From Trichinella spiralis (taxonomy: Eukaryota > Nematoda > Enoplea > Trichinellida > Trichinellidae), in assembly GCA_000181795.3 (NCBI GenBank), contig CM012953.1, positions 13,209,520-13,273,519 on the forward strand: a stretch of 64,000 nucleotides of DNA, given 5' to 3'. The notes beneath the pieces were generated by a model. That model worked only from the letters and a program-made list of their open reading frames with translations. It searched no databases and was not told the origin of the DNA. The translations under genes were made by a program, and so were the position numbers. Position 1 is the stretch's first letter; every line of letters starts with the position of its first letter. Of this stretch, positions 36,051 to 48,687 are shown piece after piece.

Positions 36051-37969
36051 TGCGCATTCGAATTTTGTATGTAAATGTAATGTTTTCTAATAATGAGCAT
36101 TTCTTGGTTTATCTACTTTGGAAGTGGTACCTCGAATGATGAAGCTTGTTTTTTTATTTCAGTATTTGCAGTACTTTTTGGGAAAGTGATTCGCAGTGAA
36201 ATTTATCCAATATCTTTGGTATTATTCAGATAATAAAATCACTATATCATTTTGTTCCCAATGCTCGTCTTATTTTGACAATTAGGAAAATCAAGAAAAG
36301 TTAACGCAGTGATGCGTGTGAATTTGGACATGAATGTAATAAATAGGGCGTGGTAAAAATGTAGATATAATTTTTAATTTCATAAATTGTAAGTTTTCTA
36401 AAAATATACTAATGAAGAATTTTCGTTAGTATTGAAATAGTTTTACATAAAGATGCACTGATAATAAAAAACAACGAAACGCAGATAATGCGTTGTTTCT
36501 TTTCTACTGTCAAGTTGCTGTTATTACATTTTTCAAATTAAGAATACTTCATATAAATTTAATTATATAAATATCCATTAAATATGTAATGTCATTCCGA
36601 AAGATTGCATCGCTCTTGCTTTTTGTTAAAATTTGACCAATTAAAATTGCAAGCAATTTTGTCTTGTAAAGGAAAAAGTAAGCTGAACTTCTTGTTTAAT
36701 CAAGCAAATAGCGACTGCTTTTATATGGATGAATTGTTTGAATTGTATCTTCAAACGAAACAAGTATCGGTTTATATGATAAGGATTGCTGTTTAAGTTC
36801 AAGTTGCACAAAATTCAAAGAAGCATTTACCAATTTAATGCCAATTTGACCATTCATACGTAGTTTCTTAGTTCAACTAACGAAAATACTAGAACTGCAT
36901 GTAAAATAAAAGAACTTTGAATAATCATTAAATAAGATCAGATGATTTTCAATATCAAAAAATAATTGATCTTAGCTAGAAAGTAGTGGTGGTTAGCTCA
37001 GAACTCACAGCAATTATTTCAACAGCAAACATAAACGTATATAATAAATATTTAAGAGATGTAAACATGGCCCCCTGACACGAAGCTCAGATAATAGTGA
37101 CTGCTTAAAAGCAAATTTAAACAATAAAATTTGACTTTATTTTCACAGTTATTAAAAAGAATCTATTAATAAAATGCAAAAAAAATTTTCATATGGTCTA
37201 TTGCGATATATGAATTTCGATTTTTGAAACAAAGTGATAAAATTTATTCACAATTATGGTTTATTTTGCAATTTTTTTGTAAAGCAACAAATCTAAAAGC
37301 AGAATTTGAAGATAAATTTCTTCGTCTTGCTAAAAACTTTAAAGTTGAATGCAATCTACGCTTAATGGGAAATTTACCTAAAATAAAAATGGTATACGTA
37401 ATAAAAATTATGATTTTCACTTATTGGAAAATTTTAAGTAAAGTCGCAATACATTCAATTTGATCAAAAGATTTTTGCCGAAATTGATAATCATGCTAAT
37501 TTTACGTAATCCCTTGTTTTTTATAAATTGTTTCAATGTTTAGATACTATATATAAATAGATTAACAGGAATACGATCTCGATCCAATTGTTATGCTCAG
37601 ATGACTTTAAACCTCAGCCACCTGGTATATAAATAGACAAAAAACAGTGAAAAGCATATAATAGCAAAATATTTGTTTTTCAAGTCAACAGCAGCACAAC
37701 TTTATTACTTCGTACAATGCGATTGTCAGGTTTAAATTACAAAAATTTACACAAAATTGATGCAGCCATTATAAATTTTTATATATTATTATTCAAAATT
37801 GAATTTAAAATAAATTTTAAATTTTAAACGAGTTTTAAATAAAATAATATTGCTGAATATTTAACAATTTTTATATGAAAGATGACAACTTTTCAATGTT
37901 AAACTTGATTATCAATTTACGGTATATTTGAGAATCACGTGCTGCAGAAGAATTATTCTTAGAACTGTC
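36051..37969. other. Spacer between the tandem BACURD genes
   Basis: 1.9 kb, AT-rich. It contains the 3' UTR of paralogue 1 and the promoter of paralogue 2; a short plus-strand frame at 37224-37463 has no recognisable content. Nothing else is supported. Confidence 0.5.
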
Positions 37970-39215
37970 ATGGATAAAATTTCAGTTAATTCGCTTGAAA
38001 ATCCCAACGTAAATAAAGTTGTTGAATCTTTCAAAAATGATTTGGAAATTTCCCATTCAAAGTATTCTGCAAAATACATACAAGGTTGTAAAGAAGTGAA
38101 AAAGGCGAGAATAATTGGCCCGCCATACCGATATGTAAAGTTGAACGTCGGCGGTTGTCTGTATTACACAACAATTGGGACTTTGACTAAAGAAGAGTCG
38201 ATGCTTCGATTGATGTTCACTGGTAAAGTAGATGTTTTGACAGATGAAGACGGTTGGATATTGATAGATCGGTGTGGTAAGTATTTTGATGACGTACTGA
38301 ATTTTCTTCGCGACGGAAAGGTGGCACTCCCGTCTTGCAAGATCTATGTTCAACAACTTCTTATTGAAGCGTCACATTATTCATTGAATGTAAGCGTGCG
38401 GTTTTGTTTTTATCTGCTCAAAATTAAGATTTTTGTTCAGGGTCTGATACGTTTTTGTCAAAATTGGCTCGACAGTTTGCATATGTCTGAAGAAGTGGTG
38501 AAAACATGCCACATTTCACTTGTAAACTCATCGGAAGAAAAACTATCTCTGCAATACGTTAAACGGGTTTGTTATTATTCATGTGGTTTTTTCATTATCA
38601 GTTGGGTTTAATTGTTTGATTTCAGCCAGTCATTAAGCTTACGATTAATCGTAAACACCAGAAGTACGCATATTGTGCAAATGCGGCGACGGATGCGAAT
38701 CTGCTGAAAAATTTAGAACTTTTTGATAAATTAGCTTTGCGGTTTAAAGATCGCATTCTGTTTATCAAAGGTAATCTGGACAAATAATAAACATTTAACA
38801 CTGTTTAGACAAATATGGACATTTTATTTATTTTCAGATGTTGGTTTATCGAATGAAATTTGCTCATGGTCCTTTTACACTTCTTCGCAAAAAGAAGTGC
38901 AAGTTAGTTGCACTACAGCAAGTGGTAGTAGTCATGCGCTGGCAATAGACAAAAGGCAAACTCTGGTATTGTTATTTTTACTAAAATTATTAAAATGAAA
39001 ATGTTGTCGCTTTTGAGGTTGAATTTCCCGAAGCTCGAATTTATGAAGAAGCGATGAATACTCTACTTCGAGAAAATATTCCTTCTGCACCATGCACTGA
39101 TGCTGGAAGTCCATTGGTTAAGCAGTGCCAGCATTGCCTGTCCAGTATTTCGGGCGATGAGGTTACTCATGACAAAGCAACCAGTTCATTGAAAACTGTT
39201 CACGGACCTCCATAA
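37970..39215 (+). CDS. BTB/POZ protein of the BACURD family (KCTD10/KCTD13/TNFAIP1), paralogue 2
   Basis: Five exons give 338 residues: 37970-38389, 38441-38566, 38626-38770, 38838-38965, 39018-39215. The start is ATG at 37970. An N-terminal extension of about 50 residues precedes a BTB/T1 domain nearly superposable on paralogue 1 ([34 protein letters not shown]). Intron positions match paralogue 1 except that the intron ahead of the BTB exon is missing, so the N-terminus is fused directly to it. The C-terminal half is clearly more diverged: the CCTSIVYA word becomes a Ser/Thr-rich CTTASGSS stretch and KYSYT becomes KYAYC, while [17 protein letters not shown] and the CQHCLS tail are kept. This is a tandem duplicate with relaxed or altered selection on the C-terminal region; it presumably still binds CUL3 through the BTB. 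Confidence 0.9.
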
Positions 39216-39827
39216 ATGTACATGCACATAATTTATTTGTATAGCAGATAATATATACTGAATGAGCTGTGTTTTGTACTCTTCATATATATACTTATTT
39301 ATCATTCACATAATGATGTTTATTTGCAAAATTTTTATGATTACACAGCGCGTTGAAAAACTATTAGCATTCATATATTCATATTCATATATTCATAGTG
39401 ATAAAATAAAATTGCGATGAGAATAATGAAATTGAAGAGCAATGTCAATATTTTATTATTGGAACTTGTGCAACAAAAAACTTGACGTAAAGTGTAGACA
39501 TCACATACGCGACATGTGAAAAAGTTGTACAATTTGCAAACAGAAACATTGAAAAATAGCAATAAAATGGGGATATTGAATGAATGCTTTTTAAAATAAT
39601 GTGGGAAATATTTATTTGTTTTCTTCTTCATTCATGATTTGGAAAATTAAAAAACAAACAAAACAAAATGCCAATAATAATAATAATAATGATAAACATG
39701 TCATGCAACAAATATTGTTCAACGTGAATGTTAAAAAATTAAGAAAAAGAAAACAAAGGCAAGCAGAAGAAAAAAAAACATACGATGATGATGACAAAGA
39801 CGAAAAATAAAATAGATAAATGACCAG

Positions 39828-39847
39828 TATATATATATATATATATA
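39828..39847. repeat. (TA)n microsatellite
   Basis: Ten TA units downstream of both convergent genes. Confidence 0.9.
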
Positions 39848-39950
39848 CTGTGAGAAACAAGTGAGCAATTTGTTTTCTTCTTCATACAGATAAAAAATAT
39901 TGCGTAGAGCAAAAAAGTAAATAAATTCCTATTGTTGTTGCTGTTTCATC

Positions 39951-39972
39951 TGTTTGTTTGTTTGTTTGTTTA
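39951..39972. repeat. (TTTG)n microsatellite
   Basis: Five tetramer units ending about 14 bases from the KSR stop codon, hence in its 3' UTR. Confidence 0.85.
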
Positions 39973-39985
39973 TTGCTTGCTTTCG

Positions 39986-42900
39986 TTAAAACAACGATTC
40001 GGCGCTGCGAGAAACATGCGACGGGTAGCTGGGGCTTCGTACTAGCCGCTTCCTGGGCAGCTTGTCGAACATTTTCAAAAGTGCGTTGAAATCAGGCCTC
40101 TCGTTCGGTCGAAATTTCCAGCATAACATGCAAATTTCCTTTTATAATAAATTAATTAATTAATTAAAATTACACACATGCACAGATTAATTTAACAAAG
40201 TTTTTCCTTTTTTACTTTCATCTCTTTTGCAAGTTGCAAATTGTTCAACGCCGGCTTGATTCCTTTACCCACTTGCCAGATTATTGTTTCCGGTGCGCTT
40301 CTTTTGAACGGATATTCACCAGTTATAAGCTCATACCATACAGTTCTGAACAAAGTTTAATGATTAAAATATGCATAAAAAGAAAAAAAAACAAAAACTC
40401 ATTCAACAATATTCAAATCAATAATATAAATTTCACGTAATGAAATTGCTAGATAAAGGTTGAATTGCAAACAATTTAGTTCGTATAAAAGAATATACAT
40501 GCACAGATGAATAGATTGACAGATATGTACAGTAGATATTATACATACCCCAAAGCGTAAACATCACTGCCAGTTGAGAAGGGTAGTTCTTCGACTTCGT
40601 TGCCATTTTCGTTGAACAACAGCAAGTTGCGCATTATTTCCGGCGACAAATAGCCCAACAAGTGCTTGGGAACACAAAGGAATTTGTAACTGTAAAAGCA
40701 TGGCAGAAATTTATTGAAAAGAAATCAAAAAATTTCCCTCCATCATCCAGTCATATTACCCAGTTTCGGTTTGAAATTTGAGCAGACGATGAATAGAAAA
40801 TAGACCAAAATCAGTGATGACCACTTTGTTGTTATTTTCGATGAAAATATTCTTCGTGCGTAAATCTTTGTGGACTATCTTCTTACCGTGCAAATAGGAC
40901 ATTCCCTGAAAACAGCAATACCCCATGTATGTATGGATGTATGAATGAATATTGAAAATAATAGACGAATTATATGAATAAAAAGTGAACGTTCACAATG
41001 AATTTTCAACCTGCGAAATTTGCGTTGCAATGTTCACTATTCGACAAGTTTCCATACGTTCCCGTCGGAGGTGGAGCAAAGTGTGCAAAGTGCGCCCTTT
41101 GCACAGGTTCATCACAATGCCCAAACTGGGAGGCTTCAAACAACAGCCCAAGAAGAGGACAAGATTTTCGTGGCGCGTGTTGCGAAATGTCGATACCTGC
41201 GCGCGTGAAAAATGCAAATTCAGAATAATAATTGAATTTTCAAAAACGTCATCACAACGTCAATCACCAAGCAGCACCTCCAGTTTGAACGTTTCCAATT
41301 GGCGCTCGTTGGCCACGTGGTCCATGTTCAACAATTTCACAGCCACATCTTGATGCCAGTAGGCGGCGTGCACGTCGCCAAATCTGCCCCTTCCAATCAG
41401 AGAATCCTTTTTGAAAGATATCTCTTCTATGGGAATTGTCCATTCTCGCCAAGACGTCGAACCACCACGAATTGTGTTCACAGACCTAATGGATAAAGAA
41501 CAATTCAAACACAAAGTAAAACAGAAAATAATTCTCTCCATAAAATGGAAATTATTTTATGAAATAAAGACAAAAGTGAATAATTATTTAAAAAAATTAA
41601 AATAACTTTTACCAAACATTACGTCGCCACTGATGACTACCGTACACTTCATCCGCACTTCCAGTACTACCGACAAAATTGTCTTCGTTTGAAAAATGCG
41701 ACTCGGATCCCTGAAAATGAAACGAAATTCAATTCAACAATTTTTCAAGTAACAATACAATTTAATAATTACCATTTCAAGCAAATTTCCATCCGAACTA
41801 GAAACCAAAGTGCTCGTTTCACTTTCATTTTTCAACGAATTTTGAGAATCAACACTGCATCAAAACAAAAACAAAATATGCATTGTACTTATTAAAAATA
41901 AAATATTGCGAAATTTTCTCTTTTTTTGCAAAATGTAATAACTATTTCAATGGCAAAGTGAAATCTTCTGCTCAGATGCAATTTTGCAGCTAAAAAAACC
42001 AACTAATCTATGAGAAAAAAAACAATCATCAATAAATAACACATGAGAAAAATTATCCACCATTCTCATTAAAAAATCACTAAAAAATGAATGATCTGCT
42101 TGAAAAAAAGCCTTAAAAAACCAATCAAAAATGTCGATTAACAAATAAAACCCCTATTCGAAGTGGGAGAAAATTGGTTTCTCCAAATTACAGTCAAAAT
42201 CTATAATCTCTTGGTTTTCAATTCTCTCTCTCTCTCTCCCTCTGACGACAACACTTCAATTTAATCAGTATTCAACAATGATTTTCAAATTCAATGAAAT
42301 AACAACGCTTCTTCTTCAATCATAGAAAAAAAATAGCTACAATTTACACTTGCAAAATTAGCTCAAATTATTACTGCAAAAAATGAGATAACAAATCATT
42401 GGCGTATATTATGCACATTTTGGGATAAAAATTTTGAAAAAAAAGCAAACCAAGCAAAATAGTGCTTACCAAGACTGCGAATCAATATTGATCAGTGGAA
42501 CATCCGGTGTAAATTCTTCATTTGAATTTAAAAAAAAAGTTAAATGTAATAATAATAAGAGGTATGCAGAAAAATTACCGGTGAAAGAAAATGTTGGTCG
42601 TTGATGAGCAGCAAGTCCTGGAGAATAAATGACGCTGTTCACTACTGGAGCTGGTGTGGACGGTGCTGAACTGTTGCAGCTGCTTGAACTGGCCGAATCG
42701 AAACGATCCGGATAAGCGTTCAAAAAACTGCCCGACATCTGCCCCGATTGCATCAAACGTGGAGAACGCTTCTCCTCACCGTTCGAATCCCAGCTACCTG
42801 AATAAACAACAACAATAACAACAACAATAATATTCAAATTTGAAAAAAAAGTAAACAACTGTCTTTTCACCTTCGTTGCCCAAAACTAACAATTCGTAAA

Positions 42901-45900
42901 TTTGTCGCATGCGTTTCGTAGTAAGACCACAAGTGGGGCCAATTTTATCCTTGCACTGGTTGTGAATTTTCATCCTGCAAATCAAATAAAAATTAATGAA
43001 TCAATTAAAACAAAAAATTTTTCCACATCACTCACTTGCAATCGGAACATTTTTCACCAGTCAAACCCAGCGGCTTCAAACAAACATGACAATGGGACAT
43101 GGACGGCTTCCACATGCGAACAAAACGATGGCTTATGTTGTGCAACATTCGCACGTTAGTCCGAGGTGACCGTGGAGGTATTTGGACCGCTTAAATTGAA
43201 TTATTTTTTTTTAAAGACGCATTTCGCTTGAACATATTTGAAAATAAATAAATAAATTATGCATATTACTCGCATAACACGATTCGCAACCACTATCCGG
43301 TGACAAAGCCAACGTCGCGTTTCCACCACTGTTACAGTGTTGGAGTTGATGCTGTTCACAACAGTTTGTACTAGTACTGCAACAGTTGAGCACGGAGCTC
43401 GACTTGGATTTGACCGCGCAGTGGTACAAAGAACCGGAACGAACGCCGTAGCCGTAGCCGGTGCCGGCGCCGCTGACCACCGGATTGGCCCCGCCCCCGC
43501 TGCTGCTATTACCGCCGCCACCGTCAAAGATACCAACATCCACATCACCGGTACCAACGCCCAAATTGGTGACGCGTTCGGCAATTTTCGCGGATCGGAT
43601 AATTTTCTTGGGCAAATTCGACTCGTGCGAACGGCTGCGAATCATGGTCACTTGGGCTGAGCCACCGGCGACCGCTGCCGAACCGGCCGTTGCCCATCTC
43701 AAACTGGGCGGTGGCGTGCTCGACGGCTTGACCGGTGGTGGTCTGTTTTCGTAGGTTCGATTCGACGTCGACGGAACCGGCAACGTGGCACCACTTCCAC
43801 CATTCCACTCCAGGGTCGACAAAGTGGGCGTTGGACTTGCGGGCAAACTGACGCCCAATTTGCCCGGCGCCGACGGTCGACGACCCGTCTCGTCACTGTC
43901 GCGCTCCTGGTCGCGGTCCGCATCCACAGGGCGGAGCCGACGCGGCGACATGGCACGGCCAACGCCCGCCGGCCCAATCTGACCGTCGGAACGGTCGTAG
44001 CCGATCCATGCGAGTTCGGCGTCGGGCAGTTCGTCCTTGGGTTCGGCGCCTTGACCAATCCAACGGTTCGTGTACCATCGCAAATTCTGAGTCGCCTTGA
44101 TGAAGCGTCGACGATCTTCGCCAGTCACGTTGCAAGCATCGCAAAGCGCGTTCAGACTGTCATCGTCTCGACTCAACAGCTCGTCCAAGCTTTTCAAATC
44201 TTCCAACAAGCTCTAAGAATAATTACAGAACAACAAGATCAACTTTGTGCATTTCGAAACACTCGTCCAGTGATGCACAATCTCGATCAATTACTTCGAT
44301 ATATTGGGGTCGCAAATTGACAATCTCCAGCCATAGATGCACCTCTGCGGAAGAATCCAACTTGCATGCCTCTTTGCCAGCCGAATTGACTTTCAATTTC
44401 AAATACAAAATCCGACTGATCAACTTCAACAATTTCCCCTAAATAAAATCAATTCAATCATCAAACGACATTTCATTCGTTTGTTAAATCGCTAATCACA
44501 TTCTGAACATACTTTTATCACTGAACTGTTTTAAACAAAACGAATCAAAAAATCATTATCCCAAGCTTTCAAAGTTCACGCTAACGAGGAGTTACCGTTA
44601 ACCGACATCGTATGCATATTCAACTTTCACTTCACATCATAATCGCTTTTACAGTAACAAATACAAATCAAATTAAACATTTATCATAACGTGATTGTTC
44701 ATTTGAGTCAATCATTACGATACCTGAAGATAAATCAAAAACTTTCCAACATTTGACATCACTTTCCCTACCAAAAAATATTTATATATTTATCGAAATA
44801 ATTTGTTGTTGAATACGCTTTACGAGGTGAAAACAAAAACATATGGAAAATCAAACCCCCTTATACAAACCCAAAAACTGACCGCATTAAAAAAGGAATT
44901 ACATTTGCAGAAATAGTGAATAAAATTTTCATTTATTTTATTACAAATCTGACAGCCTTTTTAGTAGATCAAAAAACAACAACAATTAATTAATCACTAA
45001 TGCAAAAAAAGTATAATTAATCAAAAGGAAATTTCAAGATACTACTTGGCATATTCAGTTCACTCTCAAAATTCAAATAAAACATTACCACTGCTTAATG
45101 TCGACAAAATTCAATGTGTACATTCGATTTTGACAAAAAAAACAATATTTAAGAAATAAAAAATCACAGTCGACAATACTTGTAGAATTCATCATACCAA
45201 AAGGATCAAAAACAGATTAACAACCGCATCAAAACTAACTATAAAATAATTTGGATTTGATATTTTTTTTCTTGTAGATACATGATCATTTTGTTTACCA
45301 TGAACTAACGAAACAAAAGTATTCATTAAAATTCAATTTTTAGCTTCTTTAACAAAATAATAAATTCAATAAAAACTGAAAATACGTTGCATGTACACTT
45401 GTAACGTTAAAAAATTGTTTCAACGATTTTACAAAACATGCATTGGACGTGAATTTCATCCTCCTAAAACAGCTCAACAAATCTAATTTTTGAACATAAA
45501 ACTGACAATGAAAATTTATTTCCAATGCTAACTTTGTTTCTTTCTATGCATGGGAGTGGATTTTTCATTTGAAAAGTAAAAGTTTGAAATATTTAGAATG
45601 CACAAAAAATCAAGTCTAATAAATATAATAAGAATTGATACATCTAAATTATATTAATTTAAAAATCAGTTGTCACGATACAAAATTTATTTTAATCAAT
45701 TAAAACTTTAACCATTTAACAACACGTTCAGTGAGAATTATATAAAAACTGATTGCTAACAAATTTAAATATAATATTTATGATCATATCTTGAATTGTG
45801 AATATGTCATTTATAATTTTAAACTGCACACACATATCAGTAAATTCTAATGATAAAAAAGAAATAAAATTACCTCACGTTCGCGTAAGAAAGGTTCAAT

Positions 45901-46020
45901 TTCAGATGATGTTAAATTATTTTGTGAACGATACTTCCGGAGATTTTCCGCATTTACCCGAACTATATATTGTGTATCTTGAAGTTCCTGCAGCCAGTTG
46001 CACAGGGCATTGTTGCCCAT
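39986..46020 (-). CDS. ksr-1: Kinase suppressor of Ras (KSR), Raf-related scaffold/pseudokinase
   Basis: KSR scaffolds Raf, MEK and ERK and activates Raf allosterically. Fifteen exons give 983 residues: 46020-45874, 44438-44244, 44212-43270, 43189-43036, 42974-42871, 42797-42579, 42515-42470, 41854-41773, 41710-41613, 41485-41278, 41196-41011, 40905-40760, 40689-40549, 40345-40216, 40138-39986. The ATG at 46020 has an in-frame stop just upstream. The CA1-like region spans exons 1-3. The C1 zinc finger is complete (H449, C462, C465, C476, C479, H484, C487, C495). The kinase-like domain follows: Gly loop GRGRFG (694-699), VAVK with Lys713 at the position that is Arg in mammalian KSRs, HKDLRTKN (806-813, HKD for HRD), DFG (826-828), SPE for APE. 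The Lys at beta-3 and intact DFG leave residual catalysis open. Exon 3 (943 bases) is GC-rich and low-complexity (Gly/Ser/Pro). Intron 1 is 1435 bases; the proposed intron 2 is only 31. Confidence 0.93.
42222..42240. repeat. (CT)n microsatellite in a KSR intron
   Basis: A short CT run between KSR exons 7 and 8. Confidence 0.8.
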
Positions 46021-47227
46021 GTGCACTTAAAAAATTGCCGGCAAAGTTAAAAGAAATACAAAAAATTAAAACTTCAATATATCTCTACTATCATGAATGA
46101 CAGAATGACTGTATTACAGTATGATAATTAAAAAAGAATTCACGAACAAACTAATTTAGCTAATACAATGATACCAATCTCAAGGAAAATTTATTGTTTA
46201 CAAATATTTTATTGTTTCAATTTTTATATTTATATTGAATCTGATTTATTTTTTTTGTAATTTCTTCATTTAAAATGCCACCTTACATTTAATATCTAAC
46301 GAATTTTCTTTATTCACTTTTTCAATATTTTTTCTCAATTTTGTTATCATATTTAACTGTTTTCATTAACGTTACAGAAATTTATTCAAATCTTCTGCCA
46401 TCATTGGTTTGATGATAAATTGAATGTAATATTAAATTTCTGAAATTGGCTTTTCAGAAGAATTCCACTTCCTGCAATGATAACTGTTTTGAAAATATTA
46501 ATAGCAAATAATTACGGTTTATAGCGGAATATACGAAGTAATTCGAAATTATTTTCATATAACGCACAGAAAAATAAAACAGGAAACGCCGAGTTGTGAG
46601 TTTTGTCGTTTTAATATTTGCCAATGTTTATTGTTAAAATTAATTGCATTGCTATTTGACAAGTTTAATATTCTTTTGCTTTTTTTAGAAGAAAAATCGA
46701 GCATTTGAAGGAATTATAATAAATTTTACATTTGCATTTTATTAATTCAAAATAATTTTCCATGAAATTGATTTTTAGAAATACTTCTGAAGAACTATGC
46801 CAACATTATAATTAATATCGAATATTGTTCCAAGGTTTCAACTGGTTGAAAAAGATTTTTCACTTGTGAAATGAAAAATGCAGTTAAAATGGTAATTTTA
46901 ATCTATTAATTTTTTAAACATGTATATATGGGTGCAGTAAAGTTTTAAAATGCAATTGGGCAGTTTAAGATTTTTCAAGTTTCCGTTTATAGCAACTGAA
47001 CCATATGCATGAATTATGCTCCTGCTGACTGCTGAATTACTGCTGAAAATTATGCATCCGTTAATATAAGTTCAAGAGAAAATTTTAAATTTGCCTGGAT
47101 ATAAATCAATTCAATTATGTTTTTTTTCTTCTGCTTTTTTCTTTTGATGAATAAATTCGTGAATCATGATTTTGTTTTATGCTTTTTTCATGTTTACCAG
47201 TTTTGATTTAATGGGTTCTGTTTGTTG
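46021..47227. other. Divergent promoter region upstream of KSR
   Basis: 1.2 kb of AT-rich sequence upstream of the KSR start, with no supported exon. Confidence 0.5.
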
Positions 47228-47595
47228 ATGGAATTTGTGAATTCTTCAGCTTTTGCTACAAGCAAACAAACGTCAGCAGTATTAATTGAATGCTTTTGTG
47301 TACATTTTAAGAGAATCAAAATTTCAGCTTCACTCCACCAGATAACTTCAGCACCTGTTTACAAATTAGCCGTCATTGAGAAGGCAGTGCAATTGCAACG
47401 TAATCATCATTCAATCATCTGTTTGGATGTTGCTGTGAAAAATAAAAATTTTTTAATTATATTCCCCACCTGTAAGTTGTACTTTCGCATTATTTTCTTC
47501 TCAAAAAGAATGTCAAATTATATCTTGTAATTTTTTGTTATTATTATTTAAAGCCACAGCGATTTTCTGTATCAAACATTCTTTATTGGATTCAG
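47228..47595 (+). CDS. Candidate short two-exon coding segment, possibly 5' exons of the 48688-49954 gene
   Basis: An ATG at 47228 opens 81 codons ending at a strong donor (GTAAGT at 47472), and a second segment 47554-47595 follows a good acceptor and ends at a GTATG donor. The phases agree (both exon ends in phase 1), and the last donor is phase-compatible with the acceptor at 48749 of the next gene. The peptide (MEFVNSSAFATSK at the start, several Cys and Ile) has no family I recognise. Either an alternative 5' end of the downstream gene, a small separate gene, or chance. Confidence 0.25.
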
Positions 47596-47730
47596 GTATG
47601 TTTGAATTTTAAGAATTAAATGTTCATTATCTATCATAAATAAATCATAAATCATAATGCGAGAAAAAAGATGTTATTGTTGTTGTTATCCTTTAACTGT
47701 AAATTATTCATTACTGCTATAACATTGATC

Positions 47731-47796
47731 CGATTAGATTAGATTAGATTAGATTCGATTCGATTAAATTAGATTAGATTAGATTAAATTAAATTA
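47731..47796. repeat. GATTA pentanucleotide tandem array
   Basis: About thirteen units of GATTA with variants GATTC and AATTA, between the candidate exons at 47228-47595 and the gene starting at 48688. The interior units are perfect and the edges decayed, as expected for a slippage array. Confidence 0.9.
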
Positions 47797-48687
47797 CAAT
47801 GAAAAGATGAAAACTGAACTAAAGTGCAGTCAGTGCTTGGTTTTGGTCGTTGATTTTCATAAAAAAGATAATTATAATTAATACGTTTTAAAATTGAAAA
47901 AGAAAACGAGATTCAAAAGAAAAAAATGCAATATATTTGTATTGTTTGCAATGTTCGAAAGAGTAACTATGAGAATATCAGTAAACTGTAAAGCAAAAAG
48001 TTATTTCTTCTAAATAGTAGCCATTTTTTTCATTTGTGGAACTGAAATATTATAAATGAAAAAATGCGTTTCAAAAAATTTTTCATCCATATGATAATTA
48101 TTTTTTAAGGCTTTTTTCAGAAAAACCTCTCGTTTCATATGAAAATTTTAATAAAAAAACAAGATGTTTTGATGGTATGAATAAAATAAAAAAACAATAA
48201 AAAGCTATTACGAAATTTATCCGAGATTTTTCTAAAGAAGGTGAAAGAATACACATTCGTTTGTTTTATCATTTTTATGAATATTCTGATTGCACATTTT
48301 GCCTGTTTCAAATGAAAATGTGAAAATATTTTTAAAACTTTCACTTCTCATATGATTAATAATTGAATTAATTCATTTCGCTTCTCAGTTTTTGTTTCCT
48401 TCACTGTACAGAGCTTGCTTTTCTCCAAAAATGAAAAGTGTTTTTAAAATTTAAATGAAACATTCTAAAAGTTTAAATTCTTTTGTTTAGCAAAGATGTG
48501 TCAGCTGAATTTCGCCAATAAAAGTGTCATGCAATCGAGGAAGAACTGAAAATTTACGTTAATCTACGTTTCACTTTGTTTGCAAAGCAAACACCTTATC
48601 ATTAGTGGTGTAGGAAAAAAACTGAAATTCACAGAAAGAATCAATTATTACACAATCAATACAGTAATCAAAAGCAGATGAAAAAAG
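47797..48687. other. AT-rich spacer before the coiled-coil gene
   Basis: 890 bases between the GATTA array and the ATG at 48688. A minus-strand frame at 48135-48344 has no recognisable content. If the 5' exons at 47228-47595 are real, this is an intron. Confidence 0.45.

Larger units (their letters stand above)
39216..39985. other. Convergent intergenic region with simple repeats
   Basis: It lies between the 3' ends of BACURD paralogue 2 (+) and KSR (-). It contains an AAT-rich triplet run near 39670-39690, a TA dinucleotide run at 39828-39847 and a TTTG run at 39951-39972. No exon. Confidence 0.6.

Noticed and set aside
39601-39810. Lys/Asn-rich plus-strand frame after the BACURD pair
   Set aside because: It is produced by AAT and GAT triplet repeats; no start context or homology.
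42779-42793. GTTCGAATCC word resembling a tRNA B box
   Set aside because: It lies inside a KSR exon and there is no A box or cloverleaf around it.
43337-44058. Several long frames on both strands around the GC-rich KSR exon
   Set aside because: High GC removes stop codons in every frame. Only the minus-strand frame that joins to the C1 and kinase exons makes sense; the others are low-complexity Ala/Pro/Arg shadows.
45798-46100. 100-codon plus-strand frame
   Set aside because: It lies antisense to KSR exon 1, whose minus-strand frame has an upstream stop, an ATG and a phase-matched splice to exon 2.
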